Origin: Porticoccus sp041592135
GTDB taxonomy: Bacteria; Pseudomonadota; Gammaproteobacteria; Pseudomonadales; Porticoccaceae
DNA: 34,769 nucleotides
Direction: 5' to 3' (one strand)
NCBI GenBank assembly: GCA_041592135.1
Contig: JBFHQR010000012.1
Numbering within the stretch: position 1 is the stretch's first letter; each line of letters starts with the position of its first letter. Made by a program: the position numbers and the translations under genes. The notes below the pieces were generated by a model. It saw only the letters and a list, made by a program, of their open reading frames with translations, was not told where the DNA came from and searched no databases. Positions 1 through 8,105 of this stretch are shown here, in pieces.

Positions 1-551
1 CGCCCGATCAGGTTCCAGCCCCCGGGAGACGGGGCGGGATAAACCGCCGTCTGGCGCGCGGCGATGCCGACACTGCCCCGGGCCACCTGGGCTCTCGGCG
101 TCGCCAGGCGCGGGGCGGCAATGCGCTCGTCCACCTCGCCGAGGTAGGCAAACCCCGGCGCAAAACCGATTGCATACACCCGGTATTCCTGTGCCTGGTG
201 CAACGCCACCACCTCATCGACACTGAGGTTGGCCCGGCGGGCGATGGCCTCCAGGTCGGGGCCTGATTCCAGGCTGTAGTAAACCGGCAATTCCACCCGT
301 TTTCCGGAGAGCTCAGCGCTGTCGGGCATATCCTCGAGCACGGCGGTAATCTGTCGGGATAATGACGCCATATCGATGCGGTAGAGATCGAAAAGTACCA
401 GTAGCGAGGCATAGGAGGGAATTAGGTCAATCAACAGATCGCCGAGCGCCTGCTCCAGCAACGCCACCGCCCGGTGCACCCGGTCGGCCACCTGGGGGCT
501 GAGTTGCTCTGCAAAATAGATCATCAGTGCGTTCTCGCCCGCCGGCACCAT
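1..551 (-). CDS. pxpB: 5-oxoprolinase subunit PxpB (KipI family), C-terminus cut by window edge
   Basis: Reading the minus strand from ATG at 551 gives an uninterrupted frame running off the left edge (about 183 residues). It starts MVPAGENALMIYFAEQ and contains IPSYASLLV, LPVYYSLESGPDLE, GFAPGFAYLG and, near the edge, ARGSVGIAARQ and SPGGWNLIG, the conserved blocks of the KipI/PxpB (AHS1) family. With PxpA and PxpC it forms the ATP-dependent 5-oxoprolinase that opens 5-oxoproline to glutamate in the cytoplasm; in Bacillus KipI also inhibits kinase KinA. The start lies 2 nt after the pxpA stop, so the two are translationally coupled. Probably about 45 C-terminal residues are missing; pxpC would be expected just outside the window. 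Family assignment is firm; the enzymatic role is inferred from the family and the neighbours. Confidence 0.9.
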   Translation of the reverse strand, partial: MVPAGENALMIYFAEQLSPQVADRVHRAVALLEQALGDLLIDLIPSYASLLVLFDLYRIDMASLSRQITAVLEDMPDSAELSGKRVELPVYYSLESGPDLEAIARRANLSVDEVVALHQAQEYRVYAIGFAPGFAYLGEVDERIAAPRLATPRAQVARGSVGIAARQTAVYPAPSPGGWNLIG

Positions 552-553
552 TT

Positions 554-1273
554 TCACTGCTCGACCAGCTCCCTGATCCGGCGAATGAGGGCGACGCTGT
601 CCGGGTTATCTCCGTGCACGCAGAGGGTATCCGGTGCCAGTATCAGTTTCCGGCCGCCCAGTGTGGTGACGCTGCCCTCCCGCTTTAACTGCGCCACCTG
701 CGCCAGGGTTTGCTCCGGGCCGTGCACCGCCCCCATCACCGAGCGCGGCAACAGCAGGCCATTGTCACCGTAGCCCCGGTCGGCAAACGCCTCGAACCAG
801 AGATCAATGCCCGCCTGGGCCGCTTCGCGGCGGTGTAACGCCGCCTCGGGTGTGGCCAGCAACATCAACCGCAGGGGGCGATAAAAACTGGCCACGGCAT
901 CCATCACCGCACGCCGCACTTTCTCATCGGCCATCATGTCGTTGTACAGGGCGCCGTGGGGCTTCACATAGTCGATGGACATGCCCCGGGAGCGGGCCAT
1001 GCCATCGAGGGCGGCAATCTGGTAGTGCAACAGCGCCGCTATTTCTGTAGCGGTATGCGGCATGGAGCGGCGACCAAAGCCCTCCCGATCCTGATAACTG
1101 GGGTGGGCACCCACCGTTACCCCGTGTTGTGCTGCCAGTGCCAGGGTCTGCTGCATCGCCAGCTGGTCACCGGCGTGGAAACCACAGGCGATATTGGCCA
1201 GGTGGATGTGAGGCATCACCGCCTCGTCCACCCCAACACCTTCACCGAGATCGGCGTTTAACCACAACGGCAT
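554..1273 (-). CDS. pxpA: 5-oxoprolinase subunit PxpA (LamB/YcsF family)
   Basis: This 239-residue protein has the LamB/YcsF family signature: LNADLGEG at residues 5-12, NIACGFHAGD near 28-37, VGAHPSYQDREGFGRR near 54-69, VKPHGALYND near 103-112 and LCVHGDNP near the C-terminus. Length matches the family (about 240-255). PxpA is the subunit of the three-part bacterial 5-oxoprolinase that completes hydrolysis of 5-oxoproline activated by PxpBC. It lies between the DUF1445 gene (25-nt gap) and pxpB (2-nt gap), all on the minus strand, as in ycsF-ycsI-kipI clusters of other bacteria. No signal peptide is seen, consistent with a cytoplasmic enzyme. Confidence 0.93.
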   Translation of the reverse strand: MPLWLNADLGEGVGVDEAVMPHIHLANIACGFHAGDQLAMQQTLALAAQHGVTVGAHPSYQDREGFGRRSMPHTATEIAALLHYQIAALDGMARSRGMSIDYVKPHGALYNDMMADEKVRRAVMDAVASFYRPLRLMLLATPEAALHRREAAQAGIDLWFEAFADRGYGDNGLLLPRSVMGAVHGPEQTLAQVAQLKREGSVTTLGGRKLILAPDTLCVHGDNPDSVALIRRIRELVEQ

Positions 1274-1298
1274 ATCAGATCACTCTCCATCCTCGGTT

Positions 1299-2084
1299 TC
1301 AGAGTACCGCCAACTTGCTGTTGGGCAAATCGGTCACCAGCATACAGCCCGGACTGTGGGTAATACAAAATGGCGGGCGCGCCTGTTCCAGTGCCACCTG
1401 GGGTGTCACACCACAGGCCCAGAACAGGGGCAGCTCTCCCGGCCGGATGCTGACGGCATCGCCAAAATCCGGGTGATCGATATCATCGATGCCAATCAGC
1501 GCGGGGTCCCCCATGTGCACAGGGGCGCCGTGCACGGAGGGGAAGCGGGTGCAAATCTGTATCGCGCGAATGGCATCCGCGGCAACCATCGGCCGCATAC
1601 TGACCACCATGTTGCCGCTGAAGCGCCCGGCGGAGCGGCACGGGATATGGGTGCGATACATGGGCACATTGACCCCTTCGCTGAGGTTGCGCACTTCCAG
1701 GCCGTCGGCGAGCAGCGCCTCCTCAAAGGAAAAGGAACAACCGAGTACAAAGGTCACCAGATCATCCCGCCAGTGGTTGACGATATCCCGCACCTCGCTG
1801 ATCAGTTCTCCATGATGGAAGATGCGGTAGCGGGGAATATCCGTACGGATATCCAGATCCGCCCCCAGTTCCGGCAGGCTGTAATCGCCCGCCCGGGACA
1901 TCCCGATCAGCGGGCAAGGTCGCGGATTAAACTGGCAGAATTGCAGGAATTCCCCCGCCCAGTCGGCGGGCAAAATTACCACGTTGCCCTGCACGTAGCC
2001 GGGACACTGTCCCGAGGTGTTGCCGTCGTACTCACCGTAGCGAATACGATCGCGCAATTGCCGGGGGGTAAATACCACTGACAT
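1299..2084 (-). CDS. DUF1445 / YcsI family protein, putative hydro-lyase or D-glutamate cyclase-like
   Basis: The 261-residue protein belongs to the DUF1445/YcsI family: it opens with a region rich in R/D, then GYVQGNVVILP near residues 29-39, NPRPCPLIG near 53-61, FVLGCSFSFEEAL near 111-123 and THSPGCMLVTD near 243-253. Bacterial members are usually annotated as putative hydro-lyases. The mammalian D-glutamate cyclase DGLUCY carries the same domain and forms 5-oxo-D-proline from D-glutamate; the adjacent 5-oxoprolinase subunit genes make a related role here plausible, but this is inference. It is the first gene of the pxp group in transcription order. Family is confident, chemistry is not. 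Confidence 0.85.
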   Translation of the reverse strand: MSVVFTPRQLRDRIRYGEYDGNTSGQCPGYVQGNVVILPADWAGEFLQFCQFNPRPCPLIGMSRAGDYSLPELGADLDIRTDIPRYRIFHHGELISEVRDIVNHWRDDLVTFVLGCSFSFEEALLADGLEVRNLSEGVNVPMYRTHIPCRSAGRFSGNMVVSMRPMVAADAIRAIQICTRFPSVHGAPVHMGDPALIGIDDIDHPDFGDAVSIRPGELPLFWACGVTPQVALEQARPPFCITHSPGCMLVTDLPNSKLAVL

Positions 2085-2290
2085 TGAGCACTCCTGACAG
2101 AATCAGTTTCCATCGCCATTCAACCATTGATGCCCGGTTGATGGCCATACCCGAATGGGGGATCCCGGGCACAATGACAGGCGCCCACCGACCAGGGTGG
2201 CGCGTTGATCTCAAACCATGGGGAAGACAAAGAACGGGGGAATGGGAATGGGGACCACCCCCCCGTGTTGGCAGGCGAGCAGGTTCGATA

Positions 2291-2812
2291 TTACCCGTCT
2301 TCGGGCGGTGCCCAAAGACAGGGTTTATCGCCCTGCCCGTCGCGCAGGCAACTGATCGGCGCCGGCCAGGCATTGGCCATGAGCCTCGTAAAATCCTTGT
2401 GGCTGATGTGCAACAGGTGGTTGTGATCACCACCTTCAATGTAGACATCCAGCCCGTTATCCAGCAACGTATTGTCGACCATCACATCCATATGAAAGGC
2501 CTCACCGAGACCGGGAATCGCCCCCTCGTCACAATCGGGGAACATATGGCGCAACTCCGCCTCCTCGGCGATCTCGTAGCCGTGCTGGCGGCCGTATTCC
2601 AACCATTCCAAAACCAGCTTATGGGAAGCCGGAATAACACACATGGCATAGCGGTCATCCTGTTTTACGATCACCGCCTTGGCCAGCTTCTCCGCCGGCA
2701 CATGCGCCTCCCGGGCGGTGGCCAGCGAACTGCACGTCTGCGCATGCTTCAGTATTTCGTAATTAATATGGTTCTGGCTGAGATAGTCAGCCAGTACGGA
2801 AGAGACACCCAT
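2291..2812 (-). CDS. YbaK/EbsC-domain aminoacyl-tRNA deacylase-like protein
   Basis: A 173-residue protein with one YbaK/EbsC (prolyl-tRNA editing) domain. Residues 41-50 (EKLAKAVIVK) hold the conserved lysine region of the family, and the later GEAFHMDVMVD block matches the domain core. Such proteins hydrolyse mischarged aminoacyl-tRNAs (for example Cys- or Ala-tRNA-Pro) in the cytoplasm; which substrate this one uses cannot be read from the sequence. The C-terminal 25 residues, ending in WAPPEDG, extend past the usual domain. It is separated by about 200 nt from the DUF1445 gene on the same strand, so it probably has its own promoter. Family assignment is strong. Confidence 0.85.
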   Translation of the reverse strand: MGVSSVLADYLSQNHINYEILKHAQTCSSLATAREAHVPAEKLAKAVIVKQDDRYAMCVIPASHKLVLEWLEYGRQHGYEIAEEAELRHMFPDCDEGAIPGLGEAFHMDVMVDNTLLDNGLDVYIEGGDHNHLLHISHKDFTRLMANAWPAPISCLRDGQGDKPCLWAPPEDG

Positions 2813-2960
2813 GACATAGCACCTCTCACTCTCTCAGATTACTTCAGTATTCAGTATAGTTCCTCAGCCAGCGCCTCCCCGTGGCTATCAATACTGATTC
2901 GATCTATCAGCTATCTCCGTAAATATCTGTTATTGCTAGCAGTAATTTTTCTTCCGCCAT

Positions 2961-3007
2961 AAAAAAGGCCGCTGGATAGCTGCACATTGCACAGCTATCC
3001 AGCGGCC
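2961..3007 (-). terminator. Rho-independent terminator of nhaD
   Basis: A perfect 16-bp inverted repeat (2967-2982 and 2992-3007) with a 9-nt loop stands 57 nt past the nhaD stop. Read on the minus strand the stem is followed directly by TTTTTT (2966-2961). This is one of the clearest structures in the window. On the plus strand the stem is followed by AAATTT, so activity is expected mainly for minus-strand transcripts. Confidence 0.93.
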
Positions 3008-3063
3008 AAATTTAACGTTATCGCTGTCGCGGGAAGGGTCCGGAGACCCCTCCCCGCTCGCCA

Positions 3064-4395
3064 TCAGTGGCCCAGACCATCCACATAGAGGTAGTCGTAG
3101 CCGAGCCAGATAAAGACGGTGCAGAGCATCAGGGTCAGCAGCATGGCCGGTGTGCCCTTGCGGAACCACAGGCTCGGCGTAATCGCCAGTGCCGGGTTGC
3201 CGGTCTGCTTGGCCAGCCGCTCGGAAATCGTCACGATATAGACATTGGCGGTGGAACCGATGTGGGAACCATTGCCGCCCATGCCCACGCCCATGGCCAG
3301 TGCCCACCACATCACACTGACATTGACACCCTGGTGTTGCAGGCCGGCCAGCACCGGAATCATGGCGGCAGTGAAGGGAATGTTGTCGATCAGTGCGGAC
3401 AGGATCGCCGCCACCCACAGCAGCAACAATGCCGCACCCAGGGGGTGTTCAATGATGATCGGTTTGAACTGCTCACCAATCAGCTCCAGCAAGCCGCTTT
3501 TTTCCACGCCGCCGATCAGGATAAACAGCGCGATAAAGAACATCAGCAGCGGGGTCTCTAGGTGTCCGGTAACCTTGTCCAGGTCCACCTTGCGGGACAG
3601 AAAAACCAGAATGGTCAGGGCAATCGCCGCCACCATCCAGGGCTCCCAACCCAGTTTTGTGTGGAAAACGAACAGGACCACCATCATCGCCATGACCACC
3701 AGGGATTTTTGCCACAGGCGCTTGTTTTTGTAGCGCGCTACCGACTCAAACTTGCCACAGGGAATCGCAAGCTCCTTGGGAAACAGGAACTTCATGGCTA
3801 TCAAAATCGCAACCCAGGCCAGCGCCACCGGCGGCCCCATATGGATAATGAAGGTATTGAAGTCGATGCCCGCTGCGGAGCCGATCATCAGGTTCGGCGG
3901 GTCACCCACCAGCGTCGCCACACCACCGGTATCGGACAGCAGCGCCGCCGCCAGCAGGTAGGGAATGGGTGACACCCCCATGGACTGACAAATCAGAATA
4001 ATCAACGGGCCAAAGATGATGACCGTGGTCACGTTATCCAGCAGCAGTGAAATCACGGTCACCGCCGTGCCCAGGAAAATCATCAAGCGCAACTGGGAGC
4101 CGCCACTCTGTTTGGCCAGGTACTCGGCCATATGCTCAAAGCCGCCGGTACTGATCATGATGGACACCACGATCATCATGATGGCAAGCAGGAACACCAC
4201 GTTCCAGTCGATGGCATGTAAAGCCAGTTCAGGGGAGTAAAAACCAAAGATCTGGCCGGCAATGATGATCGCACCGGCACCGGCCATGGCGAACTTGGCG
4301 CGGTTATAGCCGTGCACGTGTTCGGTGAAAATGCCGAGAAATGTGAGCACCAGTATCGACCCTGCCACAATCATAGGGTCTGTCAGTTCATACAT
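3064..4395 (-). CDS. nhaD: NhaD-type sodium/proton antiporter (ArsB/NhaD, ion transporter superfamily)
   Basis: A 443-residue integral membrane protein with about 12 hydrophobic segments. It contains the two family re-entrant signatures: SDTGGVATLVGDPPNLMIG in the first half and MGGNGSHIGSTANV in the second, with LLDNVTTVIIFGPLI and LSALIDNIPFTAAMIP as the matching helices of the two inverted repeats. NhaD proteins exchange Na+ (or Li+) for H+ across the inner membrane and are typical of marine and haloalkaliphilic bacteria. The frame is open further upstream, but ATG at 4395 is preceded by GGAG with 7-nt spacing and gives MYELTDPM, so that start is chosen; the upstream extension is hydrophilic and atypical. 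The gene is monocistronic and ends at a strong terminator. Confidence 0.92.
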   Translation of the reverse strand: MYELTDPMIVAGSILVLTFLGIFTEHVHGYNRAKFAMAGAGAIIIAGQIFGFYSPELALHAIDWNVVFLLAIMMIVVSIMISTGGFEHMAEYLAKQSGGSQLRLMIFLGTAVTVISLLLDNVTTVIIFGPLIILICQSMGVSPIPYLLAAALLSDTGGVATLVGDPPNLMIGSAAGIDFNTFIIHMGPPVALAWVAILIAMKFLFPKELAIPCGKFESVARYKNKRLWQKSLVVMAMMVVLFVFHTKLGWEPWMVAAIALTILVFLSRKVDLDKVTGHLETPLLMFFIALFILIGGVEKSGLLELIGEQFKPIIIEHPLGAALLLLWVAAILSALIDNIPFTAAMIPVLAGLQHQGVNVSVMWWALAMGVGMGGNGSHIGSTANVYIVTISERLAKQTGNPALAITPSLWFRKGTPAMLLTLMLCTVFIWLGYDYLYVDGLGH

Positions 4396-4626
4396 TCGAA
4401 AACTCCATATACAAGAGGTTGGATGGGGGGTAGTAATCGTTAACAGCTTCGTCAAAACGACACCGCGAATAGCGGCGTAATACCTGCCAGCACCTATTTG
4501 TTGCGCACAGAAAACAACTACTGGGGGCACCGCCAACCGGAATGGCAATCAATTATTCAAGCGCAAGCTGGAAATAGGCCGGGGGCGAAGCCTACAGATG
4601 TCGGGCAGGCCGATACTTGACGGGAA

Positions 4627-4932
4627 TCAATGGGGCGGTGCGCGAATGCCATTCAGTTGATAAATGGCGCTTTGTGGTGGGGAACCATGCGCCTCCGCAA
4701 CCAGTTCAGGAAACGGAGCAACTGAAAGTGACAGCTCTTCCGCCAAAGACAGCAGCGGTTCGTCGTGGTCGTCAAAACTGAATTTGACCAGCACAGAATG
4801 GTGTTCGGAGGACGGCTGATCATCCGGGAAAATACCGGGTAACGACTTGGCACTGACCAGTGAGCTGAGCGTGATCAGCAAGGCGAACAGCAGGGAATAA
4901 AGCAACGAGGGTATCCCGTGTAAAACGTCCAT
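4627..4932 (-). CDS. Small hypothetical exported protein
   Basis: A possible 101-residue protein of unknown family. Its first 28 residues form a hydrophobic stretch ending in LVSAKS, which looks like a signal peptide, followed by an acidic mature part. The ATG at 4932 has only a weak ribosome-binding sequence, and no conserved motif was recognised. It is divergent from the 5118 gene and upstream of nhaD on the same strand with a 231-nt gap. It could be a real small periplasmic protein or a chance frame; the credible signal peptide is the only positive evidence. Confidence 0.4.
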   Translation of the reverse strand: MDVLHGIPSLLYSLLFALLITLSSLVSAKSLPGIFPDDQPSSEHHSVLVKFSFDDHDEPLLSLAEELSLSVAPFPELVAEAHGSPPQSAIYQLNGIRAPPH

Positions 4933-5048
4933 CGGACCCAGGCGGACGGCGGATTTGGCGCCGCCTGGCCGCGGGCGCGGATTGTAGCAAAAACTTTTCG
5001 CCGCAACCCCTGCCGCAACGCCAGCAGTGAAATTATTTCCACCCTTTT

Positions 5049-5070
5049 TTAACGTTAAGGGTTCCTTAAG
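5049..5070 (+). promoter_or_regulatory. PmrA/QseB-type direct-repeat operator upstream of the biosynthetic locus
   Basis: At 5055-5070 the sequence reads TTAAG-GGTTC-CTTAAG, i.e. two TTAA cores separated by 7 nt (11-bp period), which matches the known YTTAAK-N5-YTTAAK box bound by PmrA/QseB-class OmpR regulators. A further TTAA precedes it at 5049-5052. It lies about 48 nt before the ATG at 5118, where a regulator overlapping the -35 region would be expected. An OmpR-type regulator of that class is encoded in the same locus at 11269. The link is inference; no good -10 element was identified. Confidence 0.55.
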
Positions 5071-5097
5071 TATTGCCAGCTACCCTGCTAGGCAATA
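5071..5097 (+). other. Imperfect hairpin in the leader of the 5118 gene
   Basis: TATTGCCAGC (5071-5080) can pair with GCTAGGCAATA (5087-5097) around loop TACCCT, with one bulged A. It sits between the predicted operator and the start codon at 5118. It could be an mRNA leader hairpin or a second dyad-type operator; nothing shows which. Confidence 0.45.
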
Positions 5098-5117
5098 CAC
5101 CAGTAAAGGGTAAGGAA

Positions 5118-5864
5118 ATGAGTCACAGCACAACCATGGGTGCCGAACTCACCAGGATCACTGACAACTCGTTCCGCAGCCTGCGACAACTGCTGTACCC
5201 GGCTCCCCAGCTGACATTGCACGGACGGTATTCCCGCGACAGGGCTGTTGTCGAAAACTATGTCGCCCGCCAGTTTGAAGCCACCTATAACGCCAGGGTC
5301 TCGGCCTTCATGCCGCTGTTCCTGGGACTGAGCTGCAACAGGCAGCTCAGCGCCGTCACCGGCATCAACCCGGCGACAGAACAGCCGCTCTTTCTCGAGC
5401 AGTATCTGGACCATGCCATCGAGGCTGAGATCAGGCGCGCCTTCCATACCGACGTGAGCCGTCTCGGCATTGCCGAAATCGGCAACCTCGCAGCCACCCA
5501 GCGCGGCTCAAGCCAATTGCTCTTCATCCTGTTGGCCGCCACCCTGCACCGCGCAGGATTTCGCTGGCTGACCTTCACCGCCACACCCCAGGTGCGGAAG
5601 ACCATCTGCAGACTGGGTTTTGAACTGCGGGTGATCACCGAAGCCAGCGCGGACCGGTTGAGCGACGACGACGCCGACCGCTGGGGCAGCTATTACCAGA
5701 GCCAGCCACTGGTGGTGGTTGGCGACCTGAATCACGGCATGGACGTCATCGCTTCCAAGCGCATGCTGAGCGGTACCCTGGCACTGTACTGCAATCGTAT
5801 CGACACATTGGCTGCCCAAATCCAGCACGGAGTACAAGATGCCGAACATTATTTCGCAGCTTGA
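5118..5864 (+). CDS. Thermostable hemolysin family protein (T_hemolysin, acyltransferase-like fold)
   Basis: A 248-residue protein resembling the family named after Vibrio delta-VPH thermostable hemolysin. Recognisable blocks are LFLEQYLD near residues 91-98, VSRLGIAEIGNLAATQRG near 113-130 and the TLHRAGFRWLTFTATPQVRK region near 142-161, which reads like the core of a GNAT-type acyltransferase fold. There is no signal peptide, so a cytoplasmic enzyme is more likely than a secreted toxin. ATG at 5118 is preceded by AAGG at suitable spacing and is preferred to the in-frame ATG at 5073. It is the first gene of a tight operon and overlaps the acyl ligase gene by 26 nt. I infer an acyl- or aminoacyl-transfer role; the hemolysin label is historical. 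Confidence 0.8.
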   Translation: MSHSTTMGAELTRITDNSFRSLRQLLYPAPQLTLHGRYSRDRAVVENYVARQFEATYNARVSAFMPLFLGLSCNRQLSAVTGINPATEQPLFLEQYLDHAIEAEIRRAFHTDVSRLGIAEIGNLAATQRGSSQLLFILLAATLHRAGFRWLTFTATPQVRKTICRLGFELRVITEASADRLSDDDADRWGSYYQSQPLVVVGDLNHGMDVIASKRMLSGTLALYCNRIDTLAAQIQHGVQDAEHYFAA

Positions 5865-7332
5865 ATACCTCTGCGAACCGGGCCAGGTAGTCGCCCGAAA
5901 CGGCAGCACCGAGATGACCGGCGCTCAGCTGGTTGCCGCCTGTCGGCAACTGGTGGAGATATTTTCCAGCCTGGGTATCCGCAACCTGGCTCTGCATGCC
6001 GACAACGGCCTGGATTGGGTGATTGTCGACCTGGCCTGCCAGCAGGCAGACATCTGCCTGCTACCACTGCCGACATTTTTTTCCATAGCCCAGTTGAAAC
6101 ACGCACTACGGGAAACGCCGGTTGACGCCATCATCAGTGACAATCCGGCGGTGGCCAACATTCTCGACCATATCCTCAGCACCGAGATGCTGTCCGGCAG
6201 CGGCCAGCTACAGCTCATCCGCGTCGACCAGATTCATCCGCCAGCCCTGCTGCCCCACTGCACCGGCAAGATTACCTACACCTCCGGTTCCACCGGCACC
6301 CCCAAGGGAGTCTGCCTCAGCAACTATCAACTGCTGGAGCAGGCGGCAGTGCTGGCCAATGCGGTCGGGTTAATGCGGCCGCGCCACCTGTGCCTGTTGC
6401 CGCTCAGCACCCTGCTGGAAAATGTGGCCGGCATCTATGCGCCATTGCTGGCCGGGGGTGAAATCATTGTACCGCCGCTGCGGGAACTGGGTTTCTGCGG
6501 CAGCTCCTCTGTCAATGCCGCCACCATGACCGCCACCATCAGTCGCTATCAACCTAACAGCCTGATCCTCACACCGCAGCTGTTGTTGCTGCTGGTGACC
6601 GCCGCCGGCGCCGGATGGACTGTTCCCGAGTCGCTGCAGTTTGTTGCTGTCGGCGGCGGCCGCGTCGCCGAAGCGCTGTTGCACCGCGCCCGGCAATTGG
6701 GCATACCGGCCTACGAGGGCTATGGGCTGTCCGAGTGTGCCTCGGTGGTCAGCCTCAACACCCCCGGCAACCATCAACCGGGCAGCTGTGGCAGACCTTT
6801 GCCCCACCTCGGTATCCGCATTATCGACGCCGAAGTGGTGGTGACCGGCAACCCCATGCTCGGCTACGTCAACGACCCGGCAAGCTGGGGCAACCAGGCC
6901 ATTTATACCGGCGATCTGGGCTACCTGGACGAGCGGGGTTTCCTGCATATCAACGGTCGCCGCAAGAACCTGATCATTTCAAGCTATGGCCGCAATATAA
7001 ATCCCGAGTGGATCGAATCCGAGTTTCTCGACAACCCCATGTTCTGTGAATTCGTGGTGTTCGGCGAAGCGAGACCCCATTGCGTGGCCCTGCTGACAGC
7101 CCGTCAAAGCAATATCAGTACGGCACAGATTCAACAGGCCATTGACGAGATCAACCAGCGACTGCCGGATTATGCCCGTATCGGCAATTGGCTTCGCTTT
7201 CCCGCGCCGCTCACCACCAACCCGTCACTGATTACCGATAACGGCAGACCCAGACGTGCTGCCATTGCCGATTATTACGCCGCCCTGATCGCGGGGCTCT
7301 ACGATGCTGAATTGAAGGAGCAGAGTGCATGA
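5839..7332 (+). CDS. AMP-forming acyl ligase (ANL superfamily, acyl-CoA synthetase-like)
   Basis: A 497-residue adenylate-forming enzyme. The phosphate loop ITYTSGSTGTPKGVCLS lies near residues 145-161, YEGYGLSE near 292-299, and YTGDLGYLDERGFLHINGR near 356-374, followed by KNLIISSYGRNINPEWIE. These are core motifs A3, A5, A7 and A8 of the ANL superfamily, which activate a carboxylic acid with ATP and pass it to CoA or another acceptor. The C-terminal A10 region reads TDNGRPRRAAI near 464-474, where the usual catalytic lysine seems replaced by arginine. ATG at 5839 follows GGAG with 6-nt spacing, supporting the overlap with the preceding gene; the stop overlaps the methyltransferase start as ATGA. 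No carrier protein domain is attached. Substrate unknown. Confidence 0.88.
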   Translation: MPNIISQLEYLCEPGQVVARNGSTEMTGAQLVAACRQLVEIFSSLGIRNLALHADNGLDWVIVDLACQQADICLLPLPTFFSIAQLKHALRETPVDAIISDNPAVANILDHILSTEMLSGSGQLQLIRVDQIHPPALLPHCTGKITYTSGSTGTPKGVCLSNYQLLEQAAVLANAVGLMRPRHLCLLPLSTLLENVAGIYAPLLAGGEIIVPPLRELGFCGSSSVNAATMTATISRYQPNSLILTPQLLLLLVTAAGAGWTVPESLQFVAVGGGRVAEALLHRARQLGIPAYEGYGLSECASVVSLNTPGNHQPGSCGRPLPHLGIRIIDAEVVVTGNPMLGYVNDPASWGNQAIYTGDLGYLDERGFLHINGRRKNLIISSYGRNINPEWIESEFLDNPMFCEFVVFGEARPHCVALLTARQSNISTAQIQQAIDEINQRLPDYARIGNWLRFPAPLTTNPSLITDNGRPRRAAIADYYAALIAGLYDAELKEQSA

Positions 7333-8105
7333 CAAATCTCAGGATGCCGACACTGGACTTGCACGAGGCTACCCAGGGAAGCGCCACCGCTCCCGCAAAC
7401 CCGCCCGTGGCACTCTCCTTTTCAGAGAAGTACGACCGCGACCACGCCGAGCAATACTATCTCAAGCATCACGAGACCCTGGCCAGGAGGCTTTCAAACT
7501 GGCGCGAAGTCGAGTTGGCGCGCCACTCCCTGACGGATGCCGGCAATCCCGAAACGGTGCTGGATCTGCCCTGCGGCGCGGGAAGATTCTGGCCCCTGTT
7601 GGCTGAAAACAGCCGTCGGCGGATTTATGCCGCCGACAACTCCGCCGACATGCTGCAAGTGGCCATGACCAGCCAACCGGAATACATCACCGATCGGGTG
7701 GTGCCCTTCAAAACCTCTGCTTTTGCCATCGACATGGGCGACGCCTCCGTCGACAGCATCTTCTGCATGCGCCTGATGCACCACATCGCCGACCACCGTC
7801 ACCGCCTGGCCATGTTGCAAGAGTTTCATCGCGTGACCCGGGGCACGGTTATCCTCTCCCTCTGGGTGGATGGCAACGTCAAGGCCTGGCGCCGCAAACG
7901 CCTGGAAGAAAAAAGGGCCGCCCGCAAAGGTCGCGATGCCAACCAGAATCGCTTTGTGGTCAGCCGCCAGCAAATTGAATCCGAGTTCCGGGAAGCCAAT
8001 TTCAGTATTATCAATCACCGGGACTTCATGCCGGGTTATGCTATGTGGCGAATGTACACATTGCGTAAGGAACATAATAATGAACAGCCTTTCAACGCCC
8101 CGTGA
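7329..8105 (+). CDS. Class I SAM-dependent methyltransferase
   Basis: A 258-residue protein with a Rossmann-type methyltransferase core. Motif I, VLDLPCGAGRFWPLL, is at residues 77-91; the acidic residue after the second strand is D103 in YAADNSADML; SIFCMRLMHHIADHRHRL follows near 137-155 as the post-motif II region. The first 30 residues are polar and probably disordered. It starts in the ATGA overlap with the ligase stop, with AAGGAG upstream, and its 3' end overlaps the kinase-like gene by 26 nt. The acceptor is unknown: the position between an acyl ligase and an oxidase suggests methylation of the product of this pathway, which is inference. A lysine/arginine-rich stretch near 183-200 is unusual. 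Confidence 0.87.
   Translation: MTNLRMPTLDLHEATQGSATAPANPPVALSFSEKYDRDHAEQYYLKHHETLARRLSNWREVELARHSLTDAGNPETVLDLPCGAGRFWPLLAENSRRRIYAADNSADMLQVAMTSQPEYITDRVVPFKTSAFAIDMGDASVDSIFCMRLMHHIADHRHRLAMLQEFHRVTRGTVILSLWVDGNVKAWRRKRLEEKRAARKGRDANQNRFVVSRQQIESEFREANFSIINHRDFMPGYAMWRMYTLRKEHNNEQPFNAP

Noticed and set aside
8..412. 134-codon minus-strand frame at the left edge
   Set aside because: It is out of frame with the clear PxpB reading and has no recognisable motif.
3030..3058. Second imperfect hairpin just after the nhaD stop
   Set aside because: The arms pair only with bulges and no T-run follows; the perfect hairpin at 2967-3007 explains termination.
4396..4548. N-terminal extension of NhaD
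   Set aside because: The inner ATG at 4395 has a well-placed GGAG and gives a normal protein length; the extension lacks a ribosome-binding sequence.
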